Shown in pieces: positions 42,601 to 54,600 of a stretch of 64,000 nucleotides of DNA. The translations under genes and the position numbers were made by a program. The stretch spans positions 1,295,026-1,359,025 of the forward strand of contig ML133427.1 in assembly GCA_003864495.1 (NCBI GenBank), given 5' to 3'. The notes beneath the pieces are model-generated. The model saw only the letters and a list, made by a program, of their open reading frames with translations. It made no database searches and was not told the origin of the DNA. The DNA is from Nemopilema nomurai (lineage: Eukaryota; Cnidaria; Scyphozoa; Rhizostomeae; Rhizostomatidae). The first letter of the stretch is position 1, and each line of letters starts with the position of its first letter.

Positions 42601-45600
42601 TGACTGTGAAAGGTCTCCGCCCATGATTTGAAGAAAGTGAGACTATTGTTTAAGGCACAGCATTGCATACATTACAACCTCCCTCCCTGTTATTGAAATA
42701 AAAACCGCTGCTTTGCCCCTTTTTAGTTAACGCCAGCCCCCACCTAGTGGTTTGAAATAAAGCTTTGACTTATGATTTTGGGAAAAGCAACTTTTTGAAT
42801 CGATACATTGACCGGTCATCTTGTATACGGCAATGGTAGATGGATTTGACAGAGCATTGCTCTTGCCCAGTTGTTCAATAGGGTTGTAATTCACTTGGAA
42901 CGTTCTATTGCCTTCAATGGCGGCCTATCCCACTGCAGAAGTGCAGAATGGCTTACGTTTGTAGAATAAGACGGATGCATCTTGCAATGCGCTACATGTT
43001 TCCCAAATGCCCCAGGCAGTGGCTTTAGATTCAAGGGCTATTATGTACTCTTTATATGTACCGAGTTTTTCAATCCAAATCTTTCAAAAGCATTCTGCCT
43101 TAATGGAACCTTTTTGTTTTTTCCGATCGAGAACAGAGCCACAGTCTAAGGATGAGCCAGAATGAAAACAGTAGCACTCTCTATTCTGTGCCAGACTAGT
43201 TCCGTCAATAATTGGTGAATCATCTTTAAGGGACTTCGCTACAACGCAGAATGTTGCCGTCAAGTTTAATTGTCTCATATTATATTCACATGATTTGACG
43301 GTTAAATACTGGATCACATGGGAAAGATGAAATAATGGAAAGATTCTGTTTTTAGGAAACTGTGTGCGCTTCGCTCTCTGTAGATAATCCTCTTCTCTGC
43401 AAAGAGTAATCTCGAATTAATTGTCATTCGCTTCTCCGTTTGCTACAAAATGGGTATTTGACTTTGGATGTATATGATTCGATTATCGGCAACATTCCGA
43501 CGATCAATCATTGTCCTCTTTTCCGTCGGCATTTTCTCAAGGAACTGTCAGAGCAGCGCTTTATGTCTTGAATCCGTGTTGCTCGTTCAAACATTTGCAA
43601 CTCACTCGTCTATTGACAAAAAGAAATTCTGTTTTGTTTTGGTTTTTTTGTCGCCTCGATAGTAGTTCAATGAATTCCACGTCTTGAACCATCTTACCCT
43701 TGTTCTGTCAGCCCCCCACCCTTCTGGGGCTGTCATACAGTATGAAAACCGCTCTCAGTGATTCAGGGTCACTTCATCTGGACCAAATCAGAAAACCGAT
43801 GCTCTTCCCACAAAAAATGAACGTCAACTTATCTTTGGTCTTTGCAGAATGCGTAGCGCATAGGATATGTTTCAGTCTTCTATCTGTAAGTTGTACTAAT
43901 TGGCCAAGCATTCAGAGCTTAGACTTTTAATTCAATTAAGGGGCTTTTATGCTGAATACGTCCTACCTTTTTTCAAAATCGCGTCTTGCCAAAGTGCAAT
44001 TTTCCCAGGTGAACTCAAAAGCAGGTTTTTTCAAATATTTTTGCCAACATGTTTACAAAAAGCAAACATGTTCCTCATTGAACTGAGCTTTCAATATCAG
44101 GCTGAAAAGAAACTCGAAGGCGTCGAAATGAGCGTGTGCTTCAGATTGCGTTCGCAATGCTTTATATTTTACTAGCATCTAAGTTCCAGGTACGACTCTT
44201 AATCAAAACCCTTATCACTTTAGCTTTTTTCCATGGTTTGAGACGGTAATGTATTGTTTGTGTCTAGCAGTGCCGAATGGATAATTAGGCCTTATTCAAG
44301 CATTGGACGTCAAAGTGAGTTACTGTTGCCACCCATTTAACTTGTAACATGTGTCAAAGCAGCAATTACTCTCTTCTGTTTTGGCGTGGAAATCAATTAT
44401 AAATAAACCGATTAAAATTTAACTCGGCGATCCTTTCAATTTGTCCAATTTGTTTGACGTCTACTTAAACTTAACTGAATTATGTACACACTGAAGAATG
44501 AAATATTTTGAACACATATAGACTGCCCAATATAGAAAACATTTTAGAAATAACAGGTGACGATATTGAAATTGTTCTCAATCTTCTACAGTAGCTAGTA
44601 CCCAGGATAAGTAGCTTCAACCTCCGCCGAGACTTCTAGTACCTCAAAAAGTGCTTCATTCAGTTCGTCCTTAGCTAATCTACATTAAAAGCGAACAGAC
44701 AGACTTGATTTTAACCAGTCAATTCACCCCAAACCCCCCTGCACCTAGTGATTGCATCAACTTCAATTCAAAGTTGGGTCGCGACCTTTGACCTTTCAGC
44801 ACACAATGACCACACGTCTTTCAAAACATCGCAACTTCTTTTTACAGAGAGCACGATCCGCTAGTGTTTCAGAACCACTGTTTCTCTATTGCGTCTGCCC
44901 GTGAAACTCTTAAGCAAATGCAGGATTCTGAAGAAGATATTAACGAACGAGTCTGTCATAAATGAACAAAGGCAGTAATGTGTTGATTTTGACGAAAAAG
45001 TGATAATAGAGAATCTTTATTCAGCATAAAGAAACATACAGTAACAACTCTTAGCGTTGATTTCTAAACTTACGTAACCTGATACAAGTCCTTTTTTGTA
45101 CGTCTTACTCTGACTTGGCCTAAGTCATAGAAAGAGTTATAAAAGAGGTCTCATTATCGCATTATATATGCCATATATACATGTCTATTTATTAACTTAA
45201 TGTTAAAAAAATTCATCAATTAAGTAGCGTATTGAAGAAGCATCGATGTTCTGGATCTTGATTGTTCACATTGATGTATTTAACAGACAGACTGACATGT
45301 CCTGAAAAACAAGAATGAAGCTTGTCTGATATTTTCTTTGTTTTTATTGTGCTTAAAACTTGGGGATCAAACGATATTGCTAGAAATCTTTACCCTAGGG
45401 TTACAACTAAAACGCTCGCAATTCCTCTGTAGCAGAGGCCATTTGTCTGTAAAAGGTAAACGATCCAAGATTTCAACGTAACCCAGACAAGGATCAAAAG
45501 CAATCGTAATAGTTTCGAACGATCGTATTTACTATCCATCAGAACAAACTTGCAGTTTTGATCAATTCTTTGACTGGTGTTCAAACAAAGTGTTTTCATT

Positions 45601-48600
45601 CAAAGTGTACTCACCATGAGAATCTGAACTTCGATCAAACTGTTGTTTCTTTTAGTATTTGTGAATCAAATTACACGAATACATGTTAAATGTAATAAAT
45701 GCTTTTATGATCACAACTTTAAAATTACGTCAAGAATCCAAATTTCTAATAATGATGTTGCTCTCAAGTTAATTCGGTCATAGTACAGGTTGACTACGAT
45801 GTCATCAAGTGACTATGTTGTCAACAATTCAGTGCTCTGTCATCACTTGACTTGATTTGTCCCTGTGGATGTCATCATTCCTCGTGGATTATCATATCAT
45901 GACTTCCGTGTCATATTTGGCTTTGCTTATATAGTTGTTTTGAAATTGGTTGGTAGATTGTGAATTGTCACGTATTTTTGACACTTTTTGTCACTTTTTT
46001 CAGTTAGGGTCTAAGTACCATGGCGCTAGTGCAGATTAGCACCACATAAGAAAATTCACATTTCTTACCCGACAAAACTCACATGGGTCGATTAATGGAT
46101 GATTTTTGTTATTCAGTGGCAGTTGGTTCCACCATATTCAGTGTCCCCTTTCTTCGGAGCGTTTGCTTGGCCCTGCTTGTTATTTGCCTGTTGCTGTAAG
46201 CATATACCAGTGGGTCGAGGCAAGTATTAAAAAGGGCGATCAGTATAGTGTAGCGAGTGATGCGTATCATTTGCCTCTGACCCTCCACCGTGTCGGGGAA
46301 GTAACGCAAGGCTGCAGAGAGGAGCCAGTAGATGCCGAACGGAGACCAGCACGCGAGGAACACGACGATTAGCATGCCAAGCAGCACGCTAATTCGCTTT
46401 CGACTCGTTAGCACGCTGGTTTGCGAGTTCGTCCTTTTGAGGCGCTGCACGGACTTCTTGAACCACAGCGTGTGTATCGTAGAAATATACGTGAACGTTA
46501 GCGTGGTAAATGGTACGAGGAACGCAATGACCACGGTGGAGGTGAAGTAAACAACGATGTTGATGCCCTCGGCCCATTGCCTCCAGCAGATCCTGTTTTC
46601 TTGGTTGTATCGAAAGGACACTCCGCTTGGTACGAGCAGCGCCAAGCCAATGATCCACGTGAAAAGGGAGATCCATTTGACGTTGTGCTTCTTCACTCGC
46701 CACTTGTGTTTCGTCGGGTGATTTATGAGCATGTATCGACTCAAAGACAGGACGCTGAGCGTCAACAGATTCACCAGCGAGGCAGCGAAAAATACGGTCA
46801 GCCCCTCGGTGAGACCACACATCAGATTGGCGTTCGTGCCGGTCAAATTGTTGTCGGAAATATCCAGGAAAAGATAGGGGTACACCGCTATTGCGGAAAT
46901 GATATCCGATATAGAGAGGTTCAACAACAGTAGATTGACAGTGTTCTGTATCTTCTTGTACTTCAAGATGATGAAGCAGACGCCAAAATTGCCAACCATG
47001 GCAGCTACTGATGCAAGCACGTAAAAGAACTTGAATGTTATGTCCTCACCACGCGAAAATACATCGGAGAGGGGCGAGCTCCCGTTTTTGGACGCTGAAA
47101 TGTTCGCCATAATCGAAGACGAATTCATCGTCTGATCCAAATTGATGTTCAGTTGTTGTGGCTTCAAATCTTGAGGCCAGTCGGCCAAACGTAAACAAAC
47201 CCTGCCTTAAAACGACGCACATACACTTTCCAAGACGAATGCAGGCAATCAGAACTGGCGTAGATTCACTTCCTTCTCAGCGCTTTGGCCTGTGTGAGTG
47301 CATCCACCTTCTAAAGCTAATGTTTTGATTTCAACAATCATTATTCTTGTACAATCTGCTTGCCCACACACCCACTGCGTCGCACAGCTCTCGTCCACGA
47401 CTTCAATGCGAAACTGTCATCAAGATTAACTCCACTGCTTTTTGCCTTTGCCGATGAATCGAGCTGCCTGCCAACCAATTAGGCTTCAGATGTTGCTTAG
47501 CAACGCCGACGGCTTCTTTAACTGTCGTCAGCTTGATGGAGAGATTTGTGAGCTGCCATTTTTCAGCTACTCGCTTTGAACCTGCTCTTTGCCCTTCAAT
47601 ACTTCATGTCTGTTACGTATTAAAAGGCGCCCATAACAAGTATAGCCCCCTCTGCATTCATCACACTTTGAGTTGCGCTGTGTTTAATTGAGCTTCTAAA
47701 CATGTTTCTCCAGCTTTTAAACCTGGACTCAAAGCTGAACTTTTACATGCATTAACTAAATAATCATCCTAGCCTGAGTCAATTGAAAACATAAATAAAC
47801 ATTTGTTTTCGATGCTAATTCTGACTTCCGATGTGCACTTTATGCGCAAAGCGGCAGCTGTTGTGTCTAAAAATTACTCCCGAATGTCTTACGTTTGCTC
47901 AAGACATTAAAAAAGGATTCAGAATACTAAATTTCAAATATATACCAGTCTTTTAATATGGACAACGATTTTTCAACGCTTTCATAAAATTCTGAAGTTG
48001 TTTACGGTATAAAACTTACACAGCGCGCTTTCTGTTAAGATCATGTGCCTAGAAGCTCACTAACACTTGAAAGAAGGTTGAAATTAAAATATTCTAAAGT
48101 TTTCTCGAAAAGTCTTCTCGGTTTTGTTGTTCATTTAGCGTGAAGAAACCTCGATAGTCGAATTTTAGAAAGGTGCTGATTTTGGTCAGTTCATCTTTTT
48201 ACAGATAAGACTTGAAAAGCAAGCCACCAGTGGTTTGTTATTTTGATTAATTTTCCTTCGCACTAATGCAAATAATTAACAGACAACAGTTACACGTTAA
48301 CCTCTTAATCTAATTGAAAAATTAAACAATTAGGCCGCACTGTGTTTGCAGAATTAACAACAGCGATAAAATTACTGCTTTAAAGAGCAATATTAAGCAT
48401 AATTAAAAAAGGTAAATACTATTGTTTCTATTATAGACGTCATATTAATTATAGCAGGGCACCACTCCCATCCTGACTTCACCACCCAGTTCTGTTCTTA
48501 TTTTCTACCCATTCATTTGTTGGGCGTGTTTCTCCGATCCTAGAACTTTGGTGCGTTGCTCAGAAAAGACTGAGGCTATGAAACTAAAAGAATAAGTGAA

Positions 48601-51600
48601 AGTGCACAACTAACTAGGAGTATTCCTTTATCGAATCAGTTCATGCAAATTGGGCCTTCGCTGGGTCTCAACCTGTTCCTAACTGTGACGTGAAAGACCT
48701 TTGAGCAAATCTCAGTTTTGCGACCTGCTTTGACTTCCTTCGTAATCCATTAATGAAAAAGGAGATTAATTCAGGGGTGCGACTTTCTCTGCTGACTGCG
48801 GTCAAGATGGGTCCATTCACGATTGCTGCTCTCTTGCACGAGAACCAGACTGCACGCTACACCAGGGCATCAACATGTTTGCGGTGAAGAATTTCAAATC
48901 ACACCAAGCTGACGCAGTGTTTTCCACTGCTTTTAAATGCGATGGAAAATCAGCAGGAAAATGTTTAGCTCCAGAAGCTTTGATAATGGATAACGATTGC
49001 TGATAGGCCGACATGCACAACTTTTACTTGTCTTTGAGATGAAAACAGGGTTGTGTAGAGAGAGAGAGAGAGATCAGGAGTCCAATATTGATAGTCAGAG
49101 CCCCTTGTCACCAGTTGCCTAGTGGCTTATACCATCAGCAGAGAGATAAGCAGGGCCACTTGCGGGAATGAGCAACAACAACACCTGACCAGGAAGCGAG
49201 ACGACCAAAGTCAAAAGGAACTGAAAACGATACTGAAAGTGGAGCGTTGCGATGGAGGCGTGCGTGACGTAACGGGTTAGGACTATGTTGACTGGTTTTG
49301 ATAATTGTTTTGGTACAAGCTATCCTGTTCGTGCCCTGGTTGTGATCCTAGCTATTGTTGAAAACTAATTTTCATTTTAGACATTTTAGTATTGCCGGCA
49401 ACAACAACATTGGTCTTTGGATTTAGGGACCACATTGAGAATTGTATTCAATGACCAAGACTGCTAAATGTTTTTATAATATATACATTAATGCCAATGG
49501 CATTATTTTTGATTATTTATTCACAGTAACTGAACCGGGGACAAATTGACATGTAATGACGTAGCTAAAAATTAAACAACTCTCATTGAATTATCGATAA
49601 ACATGGCAAGAAAATGTTATCTACTGATTTACAAATGGCTGTTCATATGATTCATATGACTGCTCCAAAATTAAGTTGGTAGAAAACGAAGTGTAAAATC
49701 TGCGAATCTCAGAAGGGGGTTGCAAATTTATTCTAGGAGTTATGTAGTCGATAACGTCATAGATTATGGGGAAAAGGGAATTAAAGTTTTTATGGTCTAA
49801 GTTAATGTCAAAATAACATAGGGGGAACTAAATTTGTTTTGATTGAAATTTAATTGAGTCGACATGTGGAAGAGAATGAGTTTGATGAAAAATGGAATTT
49901 ACTTAACGCTGCAAAACCTGTCCAGGCTCCAAGTGACTGAGACTCAAAACCACGCTGTTTGTTTTGTGTTCAAGTGTTTTGTGTTCATAGTGCGAACCTG
50001 CTACTCCATTGAAGTAGCGGACGGCTCTACATGTGTCGCGCGTCTCGTCTTCAGAGTTATCCGCGCGCCCTCTTTGAACTGTCGGTTGCCGAATGCATAG
50101 ATCACCGGATCCAAACACGTGTTGAAGAAGGCAATCAAGATGGTGTACCGGATCATCTTTTGCTTCTTGATATTCCCCTCCGTCGTATTCGGAAAGTACT
50201 GCGCAGCAGCTGATAATACCCACAGCCCAGCGAAAGGCAGCCAGCAAAGGAGGAAGGCCAGAATCAAAATCCCGAGGAGCATCGTGACTTTCTTGCGGCT
50301 AGCCTGGACGCCCGAGACGGAATTACTCCGTGTAAGGCGACGCGTGGAGGCTTTGAACCACAGCGTATAAATCGTCGACACGTACGTGAACATAAGACAG
50401 ATGAGCGGCACCAAAGGAATGAGCACCGTTACTGCAAAGAAGGCGGATTTGCTGACACCCTTAGGCCAGTAGCCTCTGCAGATACCCGCTTCTGGGACAT
50501 ATTCGTATGAGAAGAAGTTTGGAATCAGCACCGATATTCCCGTAATCCACGTGCCCAACGCGATCCACTTGACATTTTGCTTGTTTATCCGCCACTTGTG
50601 TTTAGCCGGGTGGTTAATCAGTATGTACCGGCTGTATGACAGTATCCCGAGGGTGATAAAGTTCACCAGGGTGGCTGCAAAAAACAATGGCAGTCCGTCC
50701 TTCAACACGCACAGCAGGTTCGCCGATTTGCCCCCTTTCCGGTCGGAGACGTTGATGAAGAGGTAGGGGTAGACCCCCAGGCCAGCGACAATATCCGCAA
50801 ATGACAGGTTCAGCAGTAGAAGGTTCACCGTGTTTTGGAGCCGCTTGTTCTTGTAAATGATGTAGAACACGACAGAGTTGCCGACGATGTCTATTAGTGA
50901 AATCAGAACGTACAGCGTTTTCAAGGTGATGTCTTCAATCGCCGTGAACTTTTCCACCTTGCTTCCGCTGGCGTTTAACGAAGCGTTCGCGTCCATGGCG
51001 ACTTGGCGTTCCGCTTGACGAAATTAAAACGACTGATAAAAACAAGTTGCCCGCCTCTCTCCTTGTGAACGACTTGGCAACACACTATTATCTGACGGGC
51101 AATGTTGGGTGTATGACGTCATGAGATTAGAGCAGATGTACACTAGGATTTGTTAGTTTTCCCTTTCTCGATCGTTTGTTTTGGACACCCTGCCCGGAGA
51201 CGCAAAATCAACGAACTGCTGCCTTCCCCATGCCTTCGTCTTCTGTTTACTTTCTTAGTCGTCTAAATAACATCGGTTTACAGTCTCTCCTCCGCGACGA
51301 TGCAAGCATGCAACAGGAACGAAGTGAAACAATCGGACACTCACGACAAGTACAAAGGTCACTTTTCAATGGACAAATGACTGTCATCCAATTTTAGTCA
51401 TTGTGGCGCGTCTTTGATTGTAATTTTTCTTCTTGGAACTCACCTTGTTGAATAAGTGGCTATTGATGTCACACTGCTAATCCTTCCCATCCAGTTGTCA
51501 AGCCAATATACTGGAGGTCCTTCAATGATGAAAATGCAGATTTTATTGACGATGGAAATAAGAGATGGTATATAGCAAACACCTCACGGACTTGATTTGC

Positions 51601-54600
51601 GAAAATTGAATTTTAAAGCCATTTAAGCCAAGTTTTTGGGTGCACTTGGTACTTGAGGACCATCTTGGGCCAAAATAAGAGCATACCTCGTGCTTGCGGT
51701 TCTTCGCCCGTTCCTCGTGCAAACGTTAGGCATAACCTTTCCACATTTCTACACTCTTTTACAATGCCACCTGACTTTGTCCGCTTACACTAGTATTCGT
51801 ATGTATCATAATTTTCTCCTTTCTTCTCTCTTGCTTTTACGTCTATAAAAATGAGCTGTCAAATTTGAGTTTCTGTCATTTTACTTGTGGATGGTGATAG
51901 AAAGCCGGCTATTGTTGATCGCTTAACCCGAAGTACACAGCAAAAAAGGCAAGTCTAAGTGAGCGACAAACGAGATTGTCACTAAAGTCCGTGCCTCGCT
52001 TTCAACAATCAGCATTCTTTTTCCAGGTATGGCAACCTCATCAGCGGCTGTAATGCGACAAAATATTAATGAGCAGTCACTTTGTCAATTATATGCAAAG
52101 AAGCAGCGATGCTTTTATTAACATGATGTTTTTCAAAACTGTAGTCTACGTAGGCAATCCCTGTGCAAACAGGTGAGATCCAAGAGCCCACATTCGCTGT
52201 CACTTCTGCGTCCAATGAATTAGTGCTGTGTAAATTGATTCTTTCGGGAGCTGGTAGCTATACTCAGAGAGTAAGCAGGGAAATCTCTTGTTACATCCCC
52301 TAAAAGTTTCAGCTAAGATATCGTATTCGGGTGTCAACAATTCAGTCATCTTCATAAATTCATAGTCATACAAAGACTTCTTTTGATGTCAGAGAACATT
52401 TGTAAGGGATAATAGGACAAATTCCTATTTTACTTAGTATCTTTAGATTTTCACATACTTCTTGATCCAGTTTATTCGTTTTCTTTGAAAATTGGCTGTC
52501 CAGTCTTCTAAGCTACACTGTTTTTTATATAATTGCAGTAGCTCTTTCATCTTCCATTTAATTATTTCTTGTTTATAGCAGTTGTTGTTGCTGCTGTTAG
52601 CAGTTGTTGTTGTTGCTGTTAGCAGTTGTTGTTGTTGCTGTTATGGTCGTAAACTTACTTTCTTGTTTGTCCCATTCTGCCCGCTTCCATTAATTATTAA
52701 AGACTGTTGACTAGTTATGAGATGCGAACTCTGGCTATTTTTCTGCAAATGCCGTATTTCAATTACGTTTTCTGCGGGTCTTATTTGGCGCTTCTCGCTT
52801 TTTTCGTCGCCTTGTTTCAGCACAAAAGAGAACACAAATTAGATTCTATATCCGCGATGTACATATAACGCAAGCATTCTAAAACTCTATTTGTTTTTCT
52901 TTTCTGAAAAGGATTACTGGGCTAGTTCAATTACACATCCTTTACCCAGAGTTTGCTATTGCATCGCCGTGTTATTTAGTTTATATCTCCAATTTAGTGA
53001 TACTTGTGCTAGATTTGTCGACTGCTGATGCAATGCGTCGAAGGACCCTAAAAATTTTCCAGGGCCTAATGAATCGGTTAAATACTCTTGGTTGTTTCTT
53101 CGGTAGAATTTCCTTCTTTAATGGTCACAGGCATTGACCAGTGTTATTCATAAATTCATCGTTTCCGTACGGTCTGAGCTTGGTCAATAGTAATCATGTT
53201 TAGTACAATTACGCTTCATCTCCTTGAAAAAGAAGAGCTTTTAAAATAAGAGAAATTGTAAGATTGTGACTCATCGCATAGAAAATCAGGCATTTATGCT
53301 GCAGTGCCTTTTGAAGGCATTGCACGGTTTGAGAAGCTGTTTTGGTCTTTTTTAAGTGTTGTACGTTCGTTCACATGCCAACATAGTCCTGCGTGAATAA
53401 AACCGATTTTGCTTTAATGCTATATTAAGCTGTTATTTTATGACTATAGAGCCAACATGTCGACGCATGAAGAATGATGTTTGTCGATTTCTATTATAGC
53501 TTCAAGACACGAAACGAACGACAAAAGCATGACATTCCTACACTATCTGGCGGAGATTGTTAACACCAAATTGCCTCATCTCAATGACTTTTACGAGGAA
53601 TTCGATCTTGAGTATAGCACCAAAGGTACACACTTTTATTCAAAGAATATATTGCATCTCTTTAGGTGAAGAAGTGCTCTATTAAGGCTCGTTAGTTGAA
53701 GTATTCTCCTAGACCTTCTATACAGCTAGTATCATGCTTCTCCTGATTAACATCACTTTCTCATATTCTTATACTCGTATTTCAATGTTATATCTGACTT
53801 AAACAATATTTTGACATTTATTCTTTTGTCGTTAGAAACTGCATTATTTCCAACATTTCTCCTTTTCAGTTCTTCTGAATTTATTTTCTACAACCATGGT
53901 CAAGAATGAGTAAAATTCAATGCTAAACTTTAATCCTTAAAAATCTGATATTTATCATTAATCAATGTAATTTATCCTCCTTTAGTCCCCTTTCTTCCTT
54001 TGTCCAAACACAGCACCACCCTCATTTTTTTCTCCTTCATTTTAAGTACCATATTTTTCTTCTATACTCGTAACCACTACGATACTCATTATTCTTATAC
54101 CAGCCTGGAGTCCATATAGCAGAATACACTTTCCTTGACGTTCAATTCAAGTGTCATCTGACCTAGCAGAGAGTCTGCAGCTCACGTTTTTATCACTGTT
54201 AACATTTGCTATCTTACTTTTTAGACTCTTTGATCAGTTAGCAGCAAACTGATCTTTGCTTATAATCAGGGTCGACTAAAAATGTTTCATTCTATTTCCA
54301 GTTTCACTGCAAATGATAGCAGCTGATGTGCAAAGCTTAAGGAAGGGCTTGGATTTGACAAAAGCAGAAAGAGACAGACAACCAAAGAATTTCATCATCT
54401 ATGTATCCTTTTTAGAGCGTAATAACATGGGTGCACTGAAATGCATCGTTTTAAACAGAGATCTTTAAATGCAGTTTTCACAGGCTACATTCAATTGAGA
54501 AGAAGATTCATATTGGAACTGGCCAATTCTTAGGAGCAAATTTCATGTGAACGAGAAGGCACTATGTATTGTACAAAAATACATGCACTTCCTTCAACTC

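Larger units (their letters stand above)
41978..53499 (+). other. Formin intron 23, host of two antisense GPCR genes
   Basis: An 11.5-kb GT-AG intron, the longest in the gene, carrying the two minus-strand GPCR genes. The stretches 41978-46108, 47129-50000 and 50997-53499 show no further gene. They hold a short GA run at 49059-49072 and a 22-bp repeat at 52577-52642. Confidence 0.75.

Noticed and set aside
47129..47188. Twenty-codon upstream extension of GPCR paralogue 1
   Set aside because: It begins at TTG, not ATG; the first ATG is at 47128.
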